Assembly: GCA_002449785.1 (NCBI GenBank)
Contig: DJXP01000031.1
Span: forward strand, 1 to 61,567
DNA: 61,567 nucleotides
From: Clostridiales bacterium UBA7001
GTDB taxonomy: Bacteria; Bacillota; Clostridia; TANB77; CAG-508
Direction of reading: 5' to 3'
Shown here: piece by piece, positions 53,801-61,567 of the stretch
How the letters are laid out: each line of letters opens with the position of its first letter
Position numbering within the stretch: the stretch's first letter is position 1
Notes under the pieces: generated by a model
The model's input: the letters and a program-made list of their open reading frames with translations, nothing else
Told to the model about the DNA's origin: nothing
The model's database searches: none
Program-made: the position numbers and the translations under genes

Positions 53801-54358
53801 ATGAAAAAAGAACTAAAAATTGCTCCTGGTATTTTTCCAATGCCAGTATTAATGATTGCAACATATAATGAAGATGGGACTGTAGATGTTATGAATGCAG
53901 CATGGGGAATGGCTCAAAGTATGAATCATTTGAAATTATGTTTAACAGAATCTCATAAAACAGTTAAAAATATGAAAAAGACTATGGCTTGTACAATATC
54001 ATTAGCAACGAAAGATTTAATGATCGAATCAGATTATTTTGGAATAGTTTCCGCTAATAATGTAAGTGATAAATTCGAAAAGTCAGGTTTGCATAGTATA
54101 AAATCTGATAAAGTTGATGCACCTATTATAGAAGAATATCCAATTTGTATGGAATGTAAGGTATTAGGATTTGAAGATGATGGAACACTAGTAGAAGTTG
54201 TAAGTGTCAAAGCTGAAGATAAATATTTAAATTCTGATGGTTCTATTAATTTAAGCGAAATTGGTATTATCTCATATGATCCATATAATCATGGATATTA
54301 TATTATTGGTAATAAAGTCGGAAATGCTTTTCAAGAAGGGAAAAAATTGCTTAGTTAA
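53801..54358 (+). CDS. Flavin reductase family protein
   Basis: 185 residues, an FMN-binding split barrel: PMPVLMIATYNEDGTVDVMNAAWG at the start and CLTESHKTVKNMKKT, the usual isoalloxazine-binding strand pair, followed by FGIVSANNVSDKFEKSGL. It reduces or carries flavin. AAAGGAG precedes the ATG. With the two genes before it and the Fe-S aldo/keto reductase it makes a small redox cluster. Confidence 0.88.
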   Translation: MKKELKIAPGIFPMPVLMIATYNEDGTVDVMNAAWGMAQSMNHLKLCLTESHKTVKNMKKTMACTISLATKDLMIESDYFGIVSANNVSDKFEKSGLHSIKSDKVDAPIIEEYPICMECKVLGFEDDGTLVEVVSVKAEDKYLNSDGSINLSEIGIISYDPYNHGYYIIGNKVGNAFQEGKKLLS

Positions 54359-54416
54359 AATATAAATTTATTGAAGATTGTATATGTTAACAAATGATTT
54401 TTATGGAGAAATAATT

Positions 54417-55322
54417 ATGAATAGAGAAGAATGTAAAACTATATTATTAAATTCAGGTATGGATCCGGAGTTATTAAAAAAACCAGCTATATTTGAAAAA
54501 TGTTTGGAAGAATATTCTGATAAAGATGCAAGTGGTCATTTTTCAATCATTTTTGACGTAAATAATGGCACTTATACTGTAGGTAAAAAAAGGTCTGATG
54601 GATGGTCTAGAAAAGTTGATATTATATCGGGTGGTCAAACTTACAGTGGAAAATATATAGAAGCATCAGATTTTGGCGACTTTACGAGTGTAGAATATAG
54701 TACTAATTTAACTGAAAATGGGTTAATAAAAGATATAAATGTTTTTAGGGATTCTACTGGACCGTTAGATGGAGGATTAGGAAGCTCCGAAAAACTACTT
54801 TCAAAAAATAATATGCTAGGAGAATATGTTGATTTTGGTTTCATTAGCTATAGAGACTTTTTACGCAATAGTATAGCCTTAACAAGTAGTTATATTAAAA
54901 AAAGACATACTGTAGAAGATTTAATGACATCTTATGATGAGCATCATAGAAAAGTAGTTGAAATTTATCCTGATCTTGATGAATACTATAAATCTAAAAG
55001 AACTTCTGTTGCAAAATCTGCCATAGTATATTCTGCTATACATGGTAATCAATCACTTCTTGATGTTTCTCAGTCAGATTATGATACATATGGATTTACA
55101 GATACTGAGAAAGAATTAATAGAGCAACTTAAAGAAGAAAGTAGCATTCGTAAAGCAAATGAAGAACAAATTTCTGCTCTTCAAGGTATGCTACGAACAG
55201 CTATGAGATTTGCTGAAAGCGTGAGAGTACATCCAATCGGTAAACTATTTTTTAAAGATGATATTCCTAATTTAGAAATTCCTCATCATAATTATGATGA
55301 TAACGATGGTCATTGTTATTAA
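54417..55322 (+). CDS. Unrecognised 301-residue cytoplasmic protein
   Basis: 301 residues from the ATG at 54417, six bases after GGAGAA; earlier in-frame starts lack a site. No membrane helix or signal. It has a beta-rich N-terminal part (about 30-130) and a helical C-terminal part with a possible coiled coil (about 215-265). I do not recognise a family; terms such as EYVDFGFISYRDFLRNSIAL may help searches. It is closed by a terminator. Confidence 0.5.
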   Translation: MNREECKTILLNSGMDPELLKKPAIFEKCLEEYSDKDASGHFSIIFDVNNGTYTVGKKRSDGWSRKVDIISGGQTYSGKYIEASDFGDFTSVEYSTNLTENGLIKDINVFRDSTGPLDGGLGSSEKLLSKNNMLGEYVDFGFISYRDFLRNSIALTSSYIKKRHTVEDLMTSYDEHHRKVVEIYPDLDEYYKSKRTSVAKSAIVYSAIHGNQSLLDVSQSDYDTYGFTDTEKELIEQLKEESSIRKANEEQISALQGMLRTAMRFAESVRVHPIGKLFFKDDIPNLEIPHHNYDDNDGHCY

Positions 55323-55331
55323 TAAAATATA

Positions 55332-55358
55332 GGCTGGGCAAAAAACGTCCAGCTTTTT
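55332..55358 (+). terminator. Terminator after the 301-residue protein gene
   Basis: GGCTGGGC and GTCCAGC (55333-55353, with one G-T pair) form a stem around AAAAAAC, then TTTTT. Confidence 0.85.
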
Positions 55359-55391
55359 AATAGTAGAATAATAAATAGGAGTATTTATCGA

Positions 55392-56201
55392 ATGAGTATT
55401 AATGATAGAAACCTTAATGAATTAGAAGAATGGATTGATAATTATTTAGAAAAACAAAATATTGATGAAATACATAAAATAGACAAGTATGAACATTGTA
55501 AAAGAACATCTGCTATAGCAAAACAAATATATCCAAATAATAGACTATTAGAAGTTGCAATGAAGTTTCATGATGTGGGACGATTCATTCAATATGATAA
55601 AATAAAATCATTTGATGATAGAATTTTATCACATTATTTACTTGGAAAGCAATTTATTGAAGAACAGGAAAAAAGAAATAATATACCATCATCAAATGAA
55701 CTAGATATTATAAAGAATGTAATTAAGTATCATATGGGAGTTAACTATATTCCAAAAGATGATTTAGCAAATATCAACAAAGAGGCATTAAAACTAATAG
55801 AATTAGCTTCTATCATTGATGCAATTGACAATGGATGTGTTGGAGCGACATATTATATTGAAAGAGAAATTATAAACGATGAAAAGCATTATAAAGAACA
55901 GAATCCTAATTTAGATATGAAAGATGTATCAGATGACGTATTATATTATTATTTAAATAATATAAAATTTGATAAGTTTAAGTATTGTAATACATATGCA
56001 GATTACTTATTATATGCAATAATTCTTTTAATTGAATCTTTACAAAATATTAAAAATACAAATATAGTGATTCAAATAATAGAAAAAGAAAATTCAATAA
56101 ACAAATATATAAAGTTAATAAATAAATATGTAAATAAACCAATATCAGAAAAATGCATTTTACATTTAAAACAAATATACAAATATTATTTAATTAAATA
56201 G
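55392..56201 (+). CDS. HD-domain phosphohydrolase-like protein
   Basis: 269 residues. The HD metal site is His35 (YEHCKRTSAIAKQIYP), His60-Asp61 (MKFHDVGRF), and the later aspartate in ELASIIDAIDNG near 145. HD proteins hydrolyse phosphate esters of nucleotides; which one is unknown. The start has AGGAG eight bases upstream. Confidence 0.8.
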   Translation: MSINDRNLNELEEWIDNYLEKQNIDEIHKIDKYEHCKRTSAIAKQIYPNNRLLEVAMKFHDVGRFIQYDKIKSFDDRILSHYLLGKQFIEEQEKRNNIPSSNELDIIKNVIKYHMGVNYIPKDDLANINKEALKLIELASIIDAIDNGCVGATYYIEREIINDEKHYKEQNPNLDMKDVSDDVLYYYLNNIKFDKFKYCNTYADYLLYAIILLIESLQNIKNTNIVIQIIEKENSINKYIKLINKYVNKPISEKCILHLKQIYKYYLIK

Positions 56202-56231
56202 TAGAAAAAAGAGAATAATTTTGAAATTCAT

Positions 56232-56253
56232 ATTTTTGTAACATTGTAACAAA
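56232..56253. other. Tandem TGTAACA motif upstream of the surface protein gene
   Basis: TTTTTGTAACATTGTAACAAAAA carries two direct copies of TGTAACA inside a T5...A5 frame. The same heptamer forms a hairpin at 29893-29913. A regulator site is possible but unproven. Confidence 0.3.
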
Positions 56254-56345
56254 AATATATCATTTACATAAATTTTTTTATTAATATCGATTATTTTTAT
56301 GGATTTATGTTAAAATAATATAAATAGTTTATTATGGGGGTAATA

Positions 56346-58880
56346 ATGAAACTTTCAAAGATTATATTATTTTACTTAATTTTATTTATTATGTTTAATA
56401 CATTTTTTTATACAGTATCAAAAGCAGAAACTTTTGGTACTTTTAATATAATAAAAGAAACAGAAGACACTAGTTATGAATATAAAGAAGAAAAACTATA
56501 TATTCATTCTGGAGAAGTAACTGTAAGTGGAACTAGTACAGAAAATATTGTTATTGACGGAATAGCTACTGTTAATATTAATAATTTAAATATTACATCT
56601 ACATCTGGAAGTCCAATTTCTATTATAGAAGGGAATACTGCTACTATTAGATTAATAGGAGAAAACACATTAGTTGCTGGAAATAATTATGCAGGAATAG
56701 AAGTTGCAAATATAAATGGAAGTTTAGCGAATTTAATTATAGAAGGTGAAGGAAAGTTAACAACAACAGGAAAATCATCTGCAGGAATTGGAGGTAGTAA
56801 AAATAATGGTGTTTTATCTGGAAATATTACAATAAATGGTGGTACAATTGTAGCTAAAGGTGAAGGTGGAGGAGCTGGAATTGGAACTGCCTCAAGTAGT
56901 AGTAATATAAAAGCTAATCACATTCAATATGGTACTATAACAATTAATGGTGGAAATATCACAGCTGATGGATATTCTGGTGGAGCTGGTATAGGTGGTG
57001 GAAACCACGCAGATAGTGGTAAAATCATTATTAATAGTGGTACTATAGAACATAGCGAAGGTAGAGGTGGAGGAGCTGGAATAGGCTCTGGAATTGGAAG
57101 CACAAAGGCAAAAAGTGGAGATGAAGGACCAGGCTATTTTTATGCAGATATTGAAATTACTGGTGGTATTATAAAAGAAGCCAAAAGCGAATGGCTTGGT
57201 GCAGGTATAGGTGGAGGATATGAATGCGATGCCTATATTAAGATAAGTGGAGGAATTATAGAAAATGCAATTGGTGGAAATGGTAATTCTGGTTCACTTT
57301 ATCAAGGAGGACCTGGAATTGGAGGTGGATACCAAGGACTTGTTATTTTAGATATAAATGGTGGAGAAATAAGAAATGCTAAAGGAGGAACTGGATCTCC
57401 TGGAATAGGTTATGGGGCAGCAGCACTTTCTTCTAAAAGAAATGGTGCTCCAACAATTAGTTATGAAGATTCGATAATAAAAATTTCTGATGGAACATTT
57501 AAAAATGTTGAAGGAGGAACTTATGCTGCTGGTATAGGTTCAGGAAATGGTGTTGAAAAATGTAATATAGAAATATCTGGTGGAGCATTTGGAACAATTA
57601 AAGGATATACAAGTAGTAGTGATGAAAAATCTGGTGCTGCTGGAATTGGATCAGGTGTTGGATTAAATGATACACATGCTACAAAATATAGAGCAGATAC
57701 TAGTTTAAATGTAAGTATTACTGGTGGAGATTTTGATGCAATAATTGGTGGTTGGGGCTCATCTGGCATAGGAAGTGGTGCAAATAATGAAACTATTTCT
57801 ACTTTAAACTTAAAAACAGAAAATACAAGTATTAAAGCATATTCAGATGGAACCAAATCAGCTATAGAAGATACTATAACTGGTAATAATACAATAACAA
57901 TTGATGGTAAAGTTTTGCAAGCAGTTACATCTGATTTAATAGATACCTCAAACGGAGCGATATTTGAAGTATATAATTTAGCAAATACTCTAGAAAATTA
58001 TGAACTTAATATGCCAGATAGCTACAAAGCTTTCGGAGTAATTGTAAAAGATTCTAGTGTATATGTTGTTAAAGGTGATGAAGGATGTTTTTCAACTAAA
58101 GTAACTCCTGGATCTGATATTCCAGCTGGTTCAGAAATAAATCCATTACTTGAAGTAGGAGATAATAAAATCAGTAATCATACTTATCTTTACCCTACTA
58201 GTGTAACACCTGAACCTGTAGTAAGGAAAATAAAATTTAAAACTAATGAATGGGTATATGATGCAAGCGAACATAGTGGACAAGCAATTATTGATGGACA
58301 ATATTCTGAATCATACACTATTTATTATAAGCTAGATGGAGAAAATGAATGGACAGAAGAACTTCCCAAAATAACTAATGTTGGTAACATAAAAGTAGAT
58401 GTAAAAGCAGAGTCATCAAAAGGCTATGAAACATTAAAACTATCTGATGCAATTTTAAAAGTAGTTCCTAAAGAAATATTTGTTACAGTCGATAATAAAG
58501 AAAAAATGATTGGCGAAAAGGACCCAGAATTAACTTATTCTTATGATGAAAAAGAAATATATGATGATGATGTAAAAGAAGCCTTAAAAAATTTAAAAAT
58601 TTATAGAAAATTAGGAGAAACCGCTGGAAATTATGAAGTAACATTAGAAAGTATAGAATTTGAAAATTATGTATTAAAAATAAAAAATGGTAATCTAGAA
58701 ATTAAAGAATTTTTATCTGAATCTAATGGAGAAAGTTCTTTATCAAGTGTTGAAGGTACAAATAATCCAAAAACATTTGATAGTATAGATAAATATTATT
58801 TAGTAGCACTAATTTCATTACTAGGATTTGTTGTAATTACTGTAATGAAAAACGGAGGATTAAATGCAAAGAGTAAATAA
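56346..58880 (+). CDS. Large cell-wall surface protein with beta-helix repeats and NPKTF sorting signal
   Basis: 844 residues from the ATG at 56346, five bases after GGGGG; an earlier ATG at 56334 overlaps that site. A signal peptide (about 1-27) precedes about 450 residues of repeating units of the NGGTI/SGGxI type (GGAGIGxG, ITGGxIxxA, IxISGGxF), which fold as a right-handed beta-helix. Two MBG/YDG-type domains follow (about 610-790). At the C-terminus NPKTF (807-811), a 19-residue helix and a positive tail form a class B sortase signal. The sortase gene overlaps its end. It is likely an adhesin or wall structure component. Confidence 0.86.
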   Translation: MKLSKIILFYLILFIMFNTFFYTVSKAETFGTFNIIKETEDTSYEYKEEKLYIHSGEVTVSGTSTENIVIDGIATVNINNLNITSTSGSPISIIEGNTATIRLIGENTLVAGNNYAGIEVANINGSLANLIIEGEGKLTTTGKSSAGIGGSKNNGVLSGNITINGGTIVAKGEGGGAGIGTASSSSNIKANHIQYGTITINGGNITADGYSGGAGIGGGNHADSGKIIINSGTIEHSEGRGGGAGIGSGIGSTKAKSGDEGPGYFYADIEITGGIIKEAKSEWLGAGIGGGYECDAYIKISGGIIENAIGGNGNSGSLYQGGPGIGGGYQGLVILDINGGEIRNAKGGTGSPGIGYGAAALSSKRNGAPTISYEDSIIKISDGTFKNVEGGTYAAGIGSGNGVEKCNIEISGGAFGTIKGYTSSSDEKSGAAGIGSGVGLNDTHATKYRADTSLNVSITGGDFDAIIGGWGSSGIGSGANNETISTLNLKTENTSIKAYSDGTKSAIEDTITGNNTITIDGKVLQAVTSDLIDTSNGAIFEVYNLANTLENYELNMPDSYKAFGVIVKDSSVYVVKGDEGCFSTKVTPGSDIPAGSEINPLLEVGDNKISNHTYLYPTSVTPEPVVRKIKFKTNEWVYDASEHSGQAIIDGQYSESYTIYYKLDGENEWTEELPKITNVGNIKVDVKAESSKGYETLKLSDAILKVVPKEIFVTVDNKEKMIGEKDPELTYSYDEKEIYDDDVKEALKNLKIYRKLGETAGNYEVTLESIEFENYVLKIKNGNLEIKEFLSESNGESSLSSVEGTNNPKTFDSIDKYYLVALISLLGFVVITVMKNGGLNAKSK

Positions 58881-59667
58881 TTCTCGTATTAATAAAGTAA
58901 GAAATAAGATTAAACCATCTAGCAAAGATTATTATAAATCTGTAAAGCATAATACAATTTTTTCCATATTACAATTATTATTTATTATGTGTTTTATTTT
59001 TTCTTTAACTCAAATATTAAAATGGTGCAAATTAAATGAACATACTGAAGAAGAAAAGAGATTAGCTAATTCTGCAATAGTTTATGAAACAGGTAATAAA
59101 AATGCAAACGGTAAGTATTCTTCTATCGATTTTAAAAAATTAAAAGAAAAAAATGATGATACAGTAGCTTGGATTAGAGTAAATGGAACAAATATTGAAT
59201 ATCCAGTTGTTAAAACTAATAACAATGATTATTATTTATATCATTCGTTTGATAAAACAAAAAGCAATGCTGGTTGGGTTTTTATGGATTATAGAAATAA
59301 ATTAGATGGCACTGATAAAAATATAATTATATACGGTCATAACAGAAAGGATGGAAGTATATTTGGAAGTCTAAAAAATATTTTAAAAGAAACATGGTAT
59401 GATGAAAAAGATAATTTAGAAATAGAATTTTGGACAGAAAATGGAAAGGAAAAATATCAAGTTTTTTCAATTTATGAAATAGAAAATGAAGATTATTATT
59501 TATCTACAACTTTTGACAATTATGATGAATATTTAAATAATATAAAAAATAGAAGTATAAAAGATTTTGGAATTAATCTTTCTAATGAAAGTAATATTTT
59601 AACTTTATCAACTTGTTCAAGCTCTAATAAAAGAAGAATTGTACTTCATGCTGTAAATAATAGATGA
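58864..59667 (+). CDS. srtB: Class B sortase
   Basis: 267 residues with one N-terminal membrane helix (about 32-50). The catalytic triad is His159 (IIIYGHNRKDG), Cys251 (LTLSTCSSS) and Arg257/258 (KRRIVLHAV). DTVAWIRVNGTNIEYPVVKT is the class B opening. It joins proteins with NPxTx motifs to the cell wall. Its ATG lies 17 bases inside the substrate gene, so the pair is translationally coupled and probably dedicated to each other. Confidence 0.93.
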   Translation: MQRVNNSRINKVRNKIKPSSKDYYKSVKHNTIFSILQLLFIMCFIFSLTQILKWCKLNEHTEEEKRLANSAIVYETGNKNANGKYSSIDFKKLKEKNDDTVAWIRVNGTNIEYPVVKTNNNDYYLYHSFDKTKSNAGWVFMDYRNKLDGTDKNIIIYGHNRKDGSIFGSLKNILKETWYDEKDNLEIEFWTENGKEKYQVFSIYEIENEDYYLSTTFDNYDEYLNNIKNRSIKDFGINLSNESNILTLSTCSSSNKRRIVLHAVNNR

Positions 59668-59698
59668 ATAATACATTACAAAAAATTTTAGTTGGTAG

Positions 59699-59833
59699 AG
59701 TAAAACATCAATTAAACATTTTTATAATTTGGATGTAATTATATCTATAGGATATGGTGTGAAATACAGATCTGTTTGTAAAAAAGTTATAGAAAGGAGA
59801 AATAATACATTCAATTTTGAATATATTATGTAA
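59699..59833 (+). pseudogene. RhuM-like gene fragment
   Basis: In one frame (stop before 59699, stop at 59831-59833) the 44 codons include SIKHFYNLDVIISIGYGVKY, which closely matches the Y-N-L-D-V-I-I-S-I-G-Y-R-V stretch of the RhuM/virulence protein family of mobile elements. There is no start codon, no ribosome-binding site and the match ends where the family continues. It looks like a degraded remnant of a longer gene. It lies between the sortase and the next small ORF. Confidence 0.55.
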
Positions 59834-59837
59834 GAAA

Positions 59838-60458
59838 ATGAACAAAAAAGCTATAGTTTTAATTTTAATTTTTTTAGTAGGATTTATAGGAGGATTATTA
59901 TTATCAAAAGTTGGTAGCAACAGAAATGATACTGGGAAAAATGATAATTACAATTCTACTGTAAATATAGCTGGTATCAATAATACTAATGACAAAAAAA
60001 GTGATGTTTCTAACAATACTACTAATAATGTAATAATTGATAATTCTAGCAATACCTCTAAAACAGAAAATAAAACATCGAAAAATCAAACTAATACATC
60101 TACATCAAGCAATAATAAAAATGGAGATACTCAAACCGGATTATCGGCATATAAATCAATATGGCAATATCCTGATAGCACATATCCTGAAAAAGAATTT
60201 AGAGTAAATAATATTAGTGATAGCAAAGTGGATTTTGATTTTATAGTTGAAGGAATTACAACATTCGAAAACGCATCAGCTAATATCACAAAAAATATTG
60301 CAAAATTTGATATAAAAAATGAAGGAGATTGGAATATAAAAGGAACAATTACATTTAATGATAATAAAGTAGTATTTGATATAACAGAAAGTTCTTCAGA
60401 GAATATTCCAACCGGAAGTACAACTTTTACGGTTAAATCCAATAAAAGTGCTTTTTAA
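59838..60458 (+). CDS. Membrane-anchored protein with Asn/Ser/Thr-rich linker
   Basis: 206 residues from the ATG at 59838 (a TTG at 59817 is in frame). The nearest ribosome-binding site, AAAGGAG at 59793-59799, is far from either, so the start is uncertain. One membrane helix (about 4-24) is followed by a very Asn/Ser/Thr/Lys-rich linker (about 30-95) and a beta-rich domain (about 105-206). No family is recognised. Surface localisation is likely. Confidence 0.55.
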   Translation: MNKKAIVLILIFLVGFIGGLLLSKVGSNRNDTGKNDNYNSTVNIAGINNTNDKKSDVSNNTTNNVIIDNSSNTSKTENKTSKNQTNTSTSSNNKNGDTQTGLSAYKSIWQYPDSTYPEKEFRVNNISDSKVDFDFIVEGITTFENASANITKNIAKFDIKNEGDWNIKGTITFNDNKVVFDITESSSENIPTGSTTFTVKSNKSAF

Positions 60459-60534
60459 TTTTCAAGTTAAAGTTATAGTAAAAGAATATATCATTTTTAC
60501 ACAAAACTTTGATACTTGGCTATTATTTCATATA

Positions 60535-60563
60535 TTGACACATATACAATAATATGTTATATT
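60535..60563 (+). promoter_or_regulatory. Promoter of the terminal small ORFs
   Basis: TTGACA (60535-60540), 17 bases, TATATT (60558-60563), with no other promoter in the 200-base gap; GGGAGG precedes the ATG at 60663. Confidence 0.7.
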
Positions 60564-60662
60564 CATTTATACTAAGTAAATATGTATTATGAACTGCATA
60601 TAATCGGATTTACATATATACATATATACAAATATAATAATAAAAATAATGGGAGGTAAAAA

Positions 60663-60899
60663 ATGGGCACACGAGCAACTATAATATACAAAACATCAGA
60701 TAGTACAGGAATCAGAGCATATGATATTCAAACAGATGGATATATTGAAAATATAGGACCTCAGTTATTAAATTTAAATAGTAGTTCAAATGTCAAAAGT
60801 TATTTTGATCATAGTACTAGAGTAAGAGATATTTCAGAACAAGATTATAAAACTTTAATAAGTGCATCCTCTCCATATGCGGTATATTGTTTTGATTAG
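60663..60899 (+). CDS. Small protein of unknown function, stopped by TAG
   Basis: 78 residues starting at MGTRATIIYKTSDSTG after GGGAGG. GTRATI openings occur in small phage and plasmid proteins, but no family is assigned. The frame stays open after its TAG (60897-60899) and continues into the next ORF, see there. Confidence 0.45.
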   Translation: MGTRATIIYKTSDSTGIRAYDIQTDGYIENIGPQLLNLNSSSNVKSYFDHSTRVRDISEQDYKTLISASSPYAVYCFD

Positions 60900-60914
60900 G
60901 CTATAGATGAATGG

Positions 60915-61124
60915 ATGGTATATGAATGTGGGAAAAAAACGAGTTTAACATCAAGAATGTTACAAGTTGTAAATACTCAAATGAACAATATAATGGAATC
61001 AATTAAAAGCTTAACAACTGAGGCTGAATCTTTACAAAACGTCATTAAAAGTTTAATATTAATGGAAAATAGCCGTGATTCGCTTCAAGTAAATGCTAGT
61101 GAACCTGATATAGAAAAAGACTAA
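60915..61124 (+). CDS. Small alpha-helical protein, possibly the continuation of the previous frame
   Basis: 69 residues from the ATG at 60915, mostly amphipathic helix (SRMLQVVNTQMNNIMESIKS). It has no ribosome-binding site of its own and lies in the same frame as 60663-60899, 15 bases after the TAG. Without that TAG the two would be one 153-residue protein. Either a nonsense mutation split one gene or the second part is translated by reinitiation. Confidence 0.4.
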   Translation: MVYECGKKTSLTSRMLQVVNTQMNNIMESIKSLTTEAESLQNVIKSLILMENSRDSLQVNASEPDIEKD

Positions 61125-61176
61125 AGATTGTATAAAATTCAATAGTTAATATATTTTATTATGAGAGATGATAAAT

Positions 61177-61545
61177 ATGAGTATATTTGGAGAATTGTTT
61201 AAAAGAATAATAGCTAGTAATGAACAAAGTAACCCTGGAGAAAATACTGTAGAAGAAATTAATAATAATAATATTATTAATAATATTCGAATTCAAATTG
61301 ATGGAGATACAGGTTTGTTTAAAGATGAAAAGCAACAGATAGTTGCAGGTGCTAAACAATTGCTAGAAATGGGAAAATGTGATGATATGGTAGATGCGAT
61401 AATAACTTTTGCTACTATGTTTAGAGGGCTTAAATTTCTAGAAATAAAGAAACTTAAAAACGGCGAAATAGTTGTTGTTCTACAAGAGACCGCACAAGAA
61501 TTAAAAGGATCTATTAATAGAGACGAAAAAAATGAAGGTAGATGA
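61177..61545 (+). CDS. Small protein of unknown function at the window end
   Basis: 122 residues from the ATG at 61177, nine bases after GAGAG; an ATG at 61168 overlaps the site. A helical part (about 55-85) is followed by strand-like phrases (LKFLEIKKLKNGEIVVVLQ). No family is recognised. It is in the same direction as the two small ORFs before it and may share their promoter. Confidence 0.5.
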   Translation: MSIFGELFKRIIASNEQSNPGENTVEEINNNNIINNIRIQIDGDTGLFKDEKQQIVAGAKQLLEMGKCDDMVDAIITFATMFRGLKFLEIKKLKNGEIVVVLQETAQELKGSINRDEKNEGR

Positions 61546-61567
61546 AAAAATAAATGATGTAAAATAA

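Noticed and set aside
60897..60899. TAG as a sense codon (alternative genetic code)
   Set aside because: rlmH, pyrI and infB end with TAG at the expected family length, so TAG is a normal stop here.
61528..61567. Tiny ORF of 11 codons at the very end
   Set aside because: No ribosome-binding site and it overlaps the end of the last gene; too short to support.

Overview
The window is one contiguous, strongly AT-rich stretch of a Firmicutes chromosome, most likely an anaerobic, endospore-forming member of the Clostridia. The evidence is direct. It has strict-anaerobe enzymes (class III ribonucleotide reductase nrdD/nrdG, a 4Fe-4S aldo/keto reductase) and sporulation genes (spoIIM, dipicolinate synthase subunit B). 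It keeps the Firmicutes endoQ-spoIIM-xerD and rimP-nusA-rnpM-ylxQ-infB-rbfA-nrnA gene orders. It also has Gram-positive surface biology: class B sortase, VanW, GH25 lysozyme and a phosphodiester glycosidase. Ribosome-binding sites are strong AGGAGG types, TTG starts are common, and many promoters fit TTGNNN-N17-TATAAT. I see no rRNA, tRNA, CRISPR array, intact phage or transposase.

Layout. 0.1-3 kb: endonuclease Q, SpoIIM, XerD. 3-6.9 kb: a Crp/Fnr-type regulator divergent from nrdD-nrdG and a TM1266-type small protein, with a perfect 18-bp palindrome in the shared promoter region. 6.9-10.2 kb: PepV-type dipeptidase, a pilin-like acidic repeat protein, rlmH, truB. 10.2-17.3 kb: pyrB-pyrI, ispG, a frameshifted LD-carboxypeptidase, an acyltransferase, a small zinc-ribbon protein, tyrS and a membrane-anchored protein. 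17.4-23.1 kb: a frameshifted U32 peptidase on the minus strand, a GLUG-repeat surface protein and an unknown 443-residue protein. 23.3-29.8 kb: the translation/transcription operon rimP to nrnA (nrnA is also frameshifted). 30-36 kb: envelope proteins, a flippase and an NAD cluster (nadD-nadE, convergent with pncB). 36-43 kb: phosphodiester glycosidase, VanW, trmB and a Gld-like three-gene ABC transporter. 43-48.7 kb: coiled-coil protein, dpaB, acyl-ACP thioesterase, Y-family polymerase, a second tyrosine recombinase. 48.8-56.2 kb: GH25 lysozyme, a secreted repeat protein, an aldo/keto reductase-ECF-DUF1893-flavin reductase run and an HD-domain protein. 56.3-61.6 kb: a large cell-wall protein with its own class B sortase, then small accessory ORFs and a RhuM-like gene remnant.

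Most interesting observations. (1) Two 62-nt near-identical copies (58/62) of an imperfect hairpin element, 12.4 kb apart, same strand, both placed exactly at the U-tract of an intrinsic terminator. (2) The palindrome that holds the -35 box of the regulator gene and lies in the nrdD promoter region. (3) A dedicated sortase B/NPKTF substrate pair that overlap. (4) Three separate conserved genes each disrupted by exactly one extra base, which suggests sequence error rather than decay. (5) Two small ORFs in the same frame separated by a single TAG. (6) An inverted repeat around the pyrB promoter and ribosome-binding site. I found no single unmistakable new multi-gene system. The 62-nt element is the best candidate for something undescribed.
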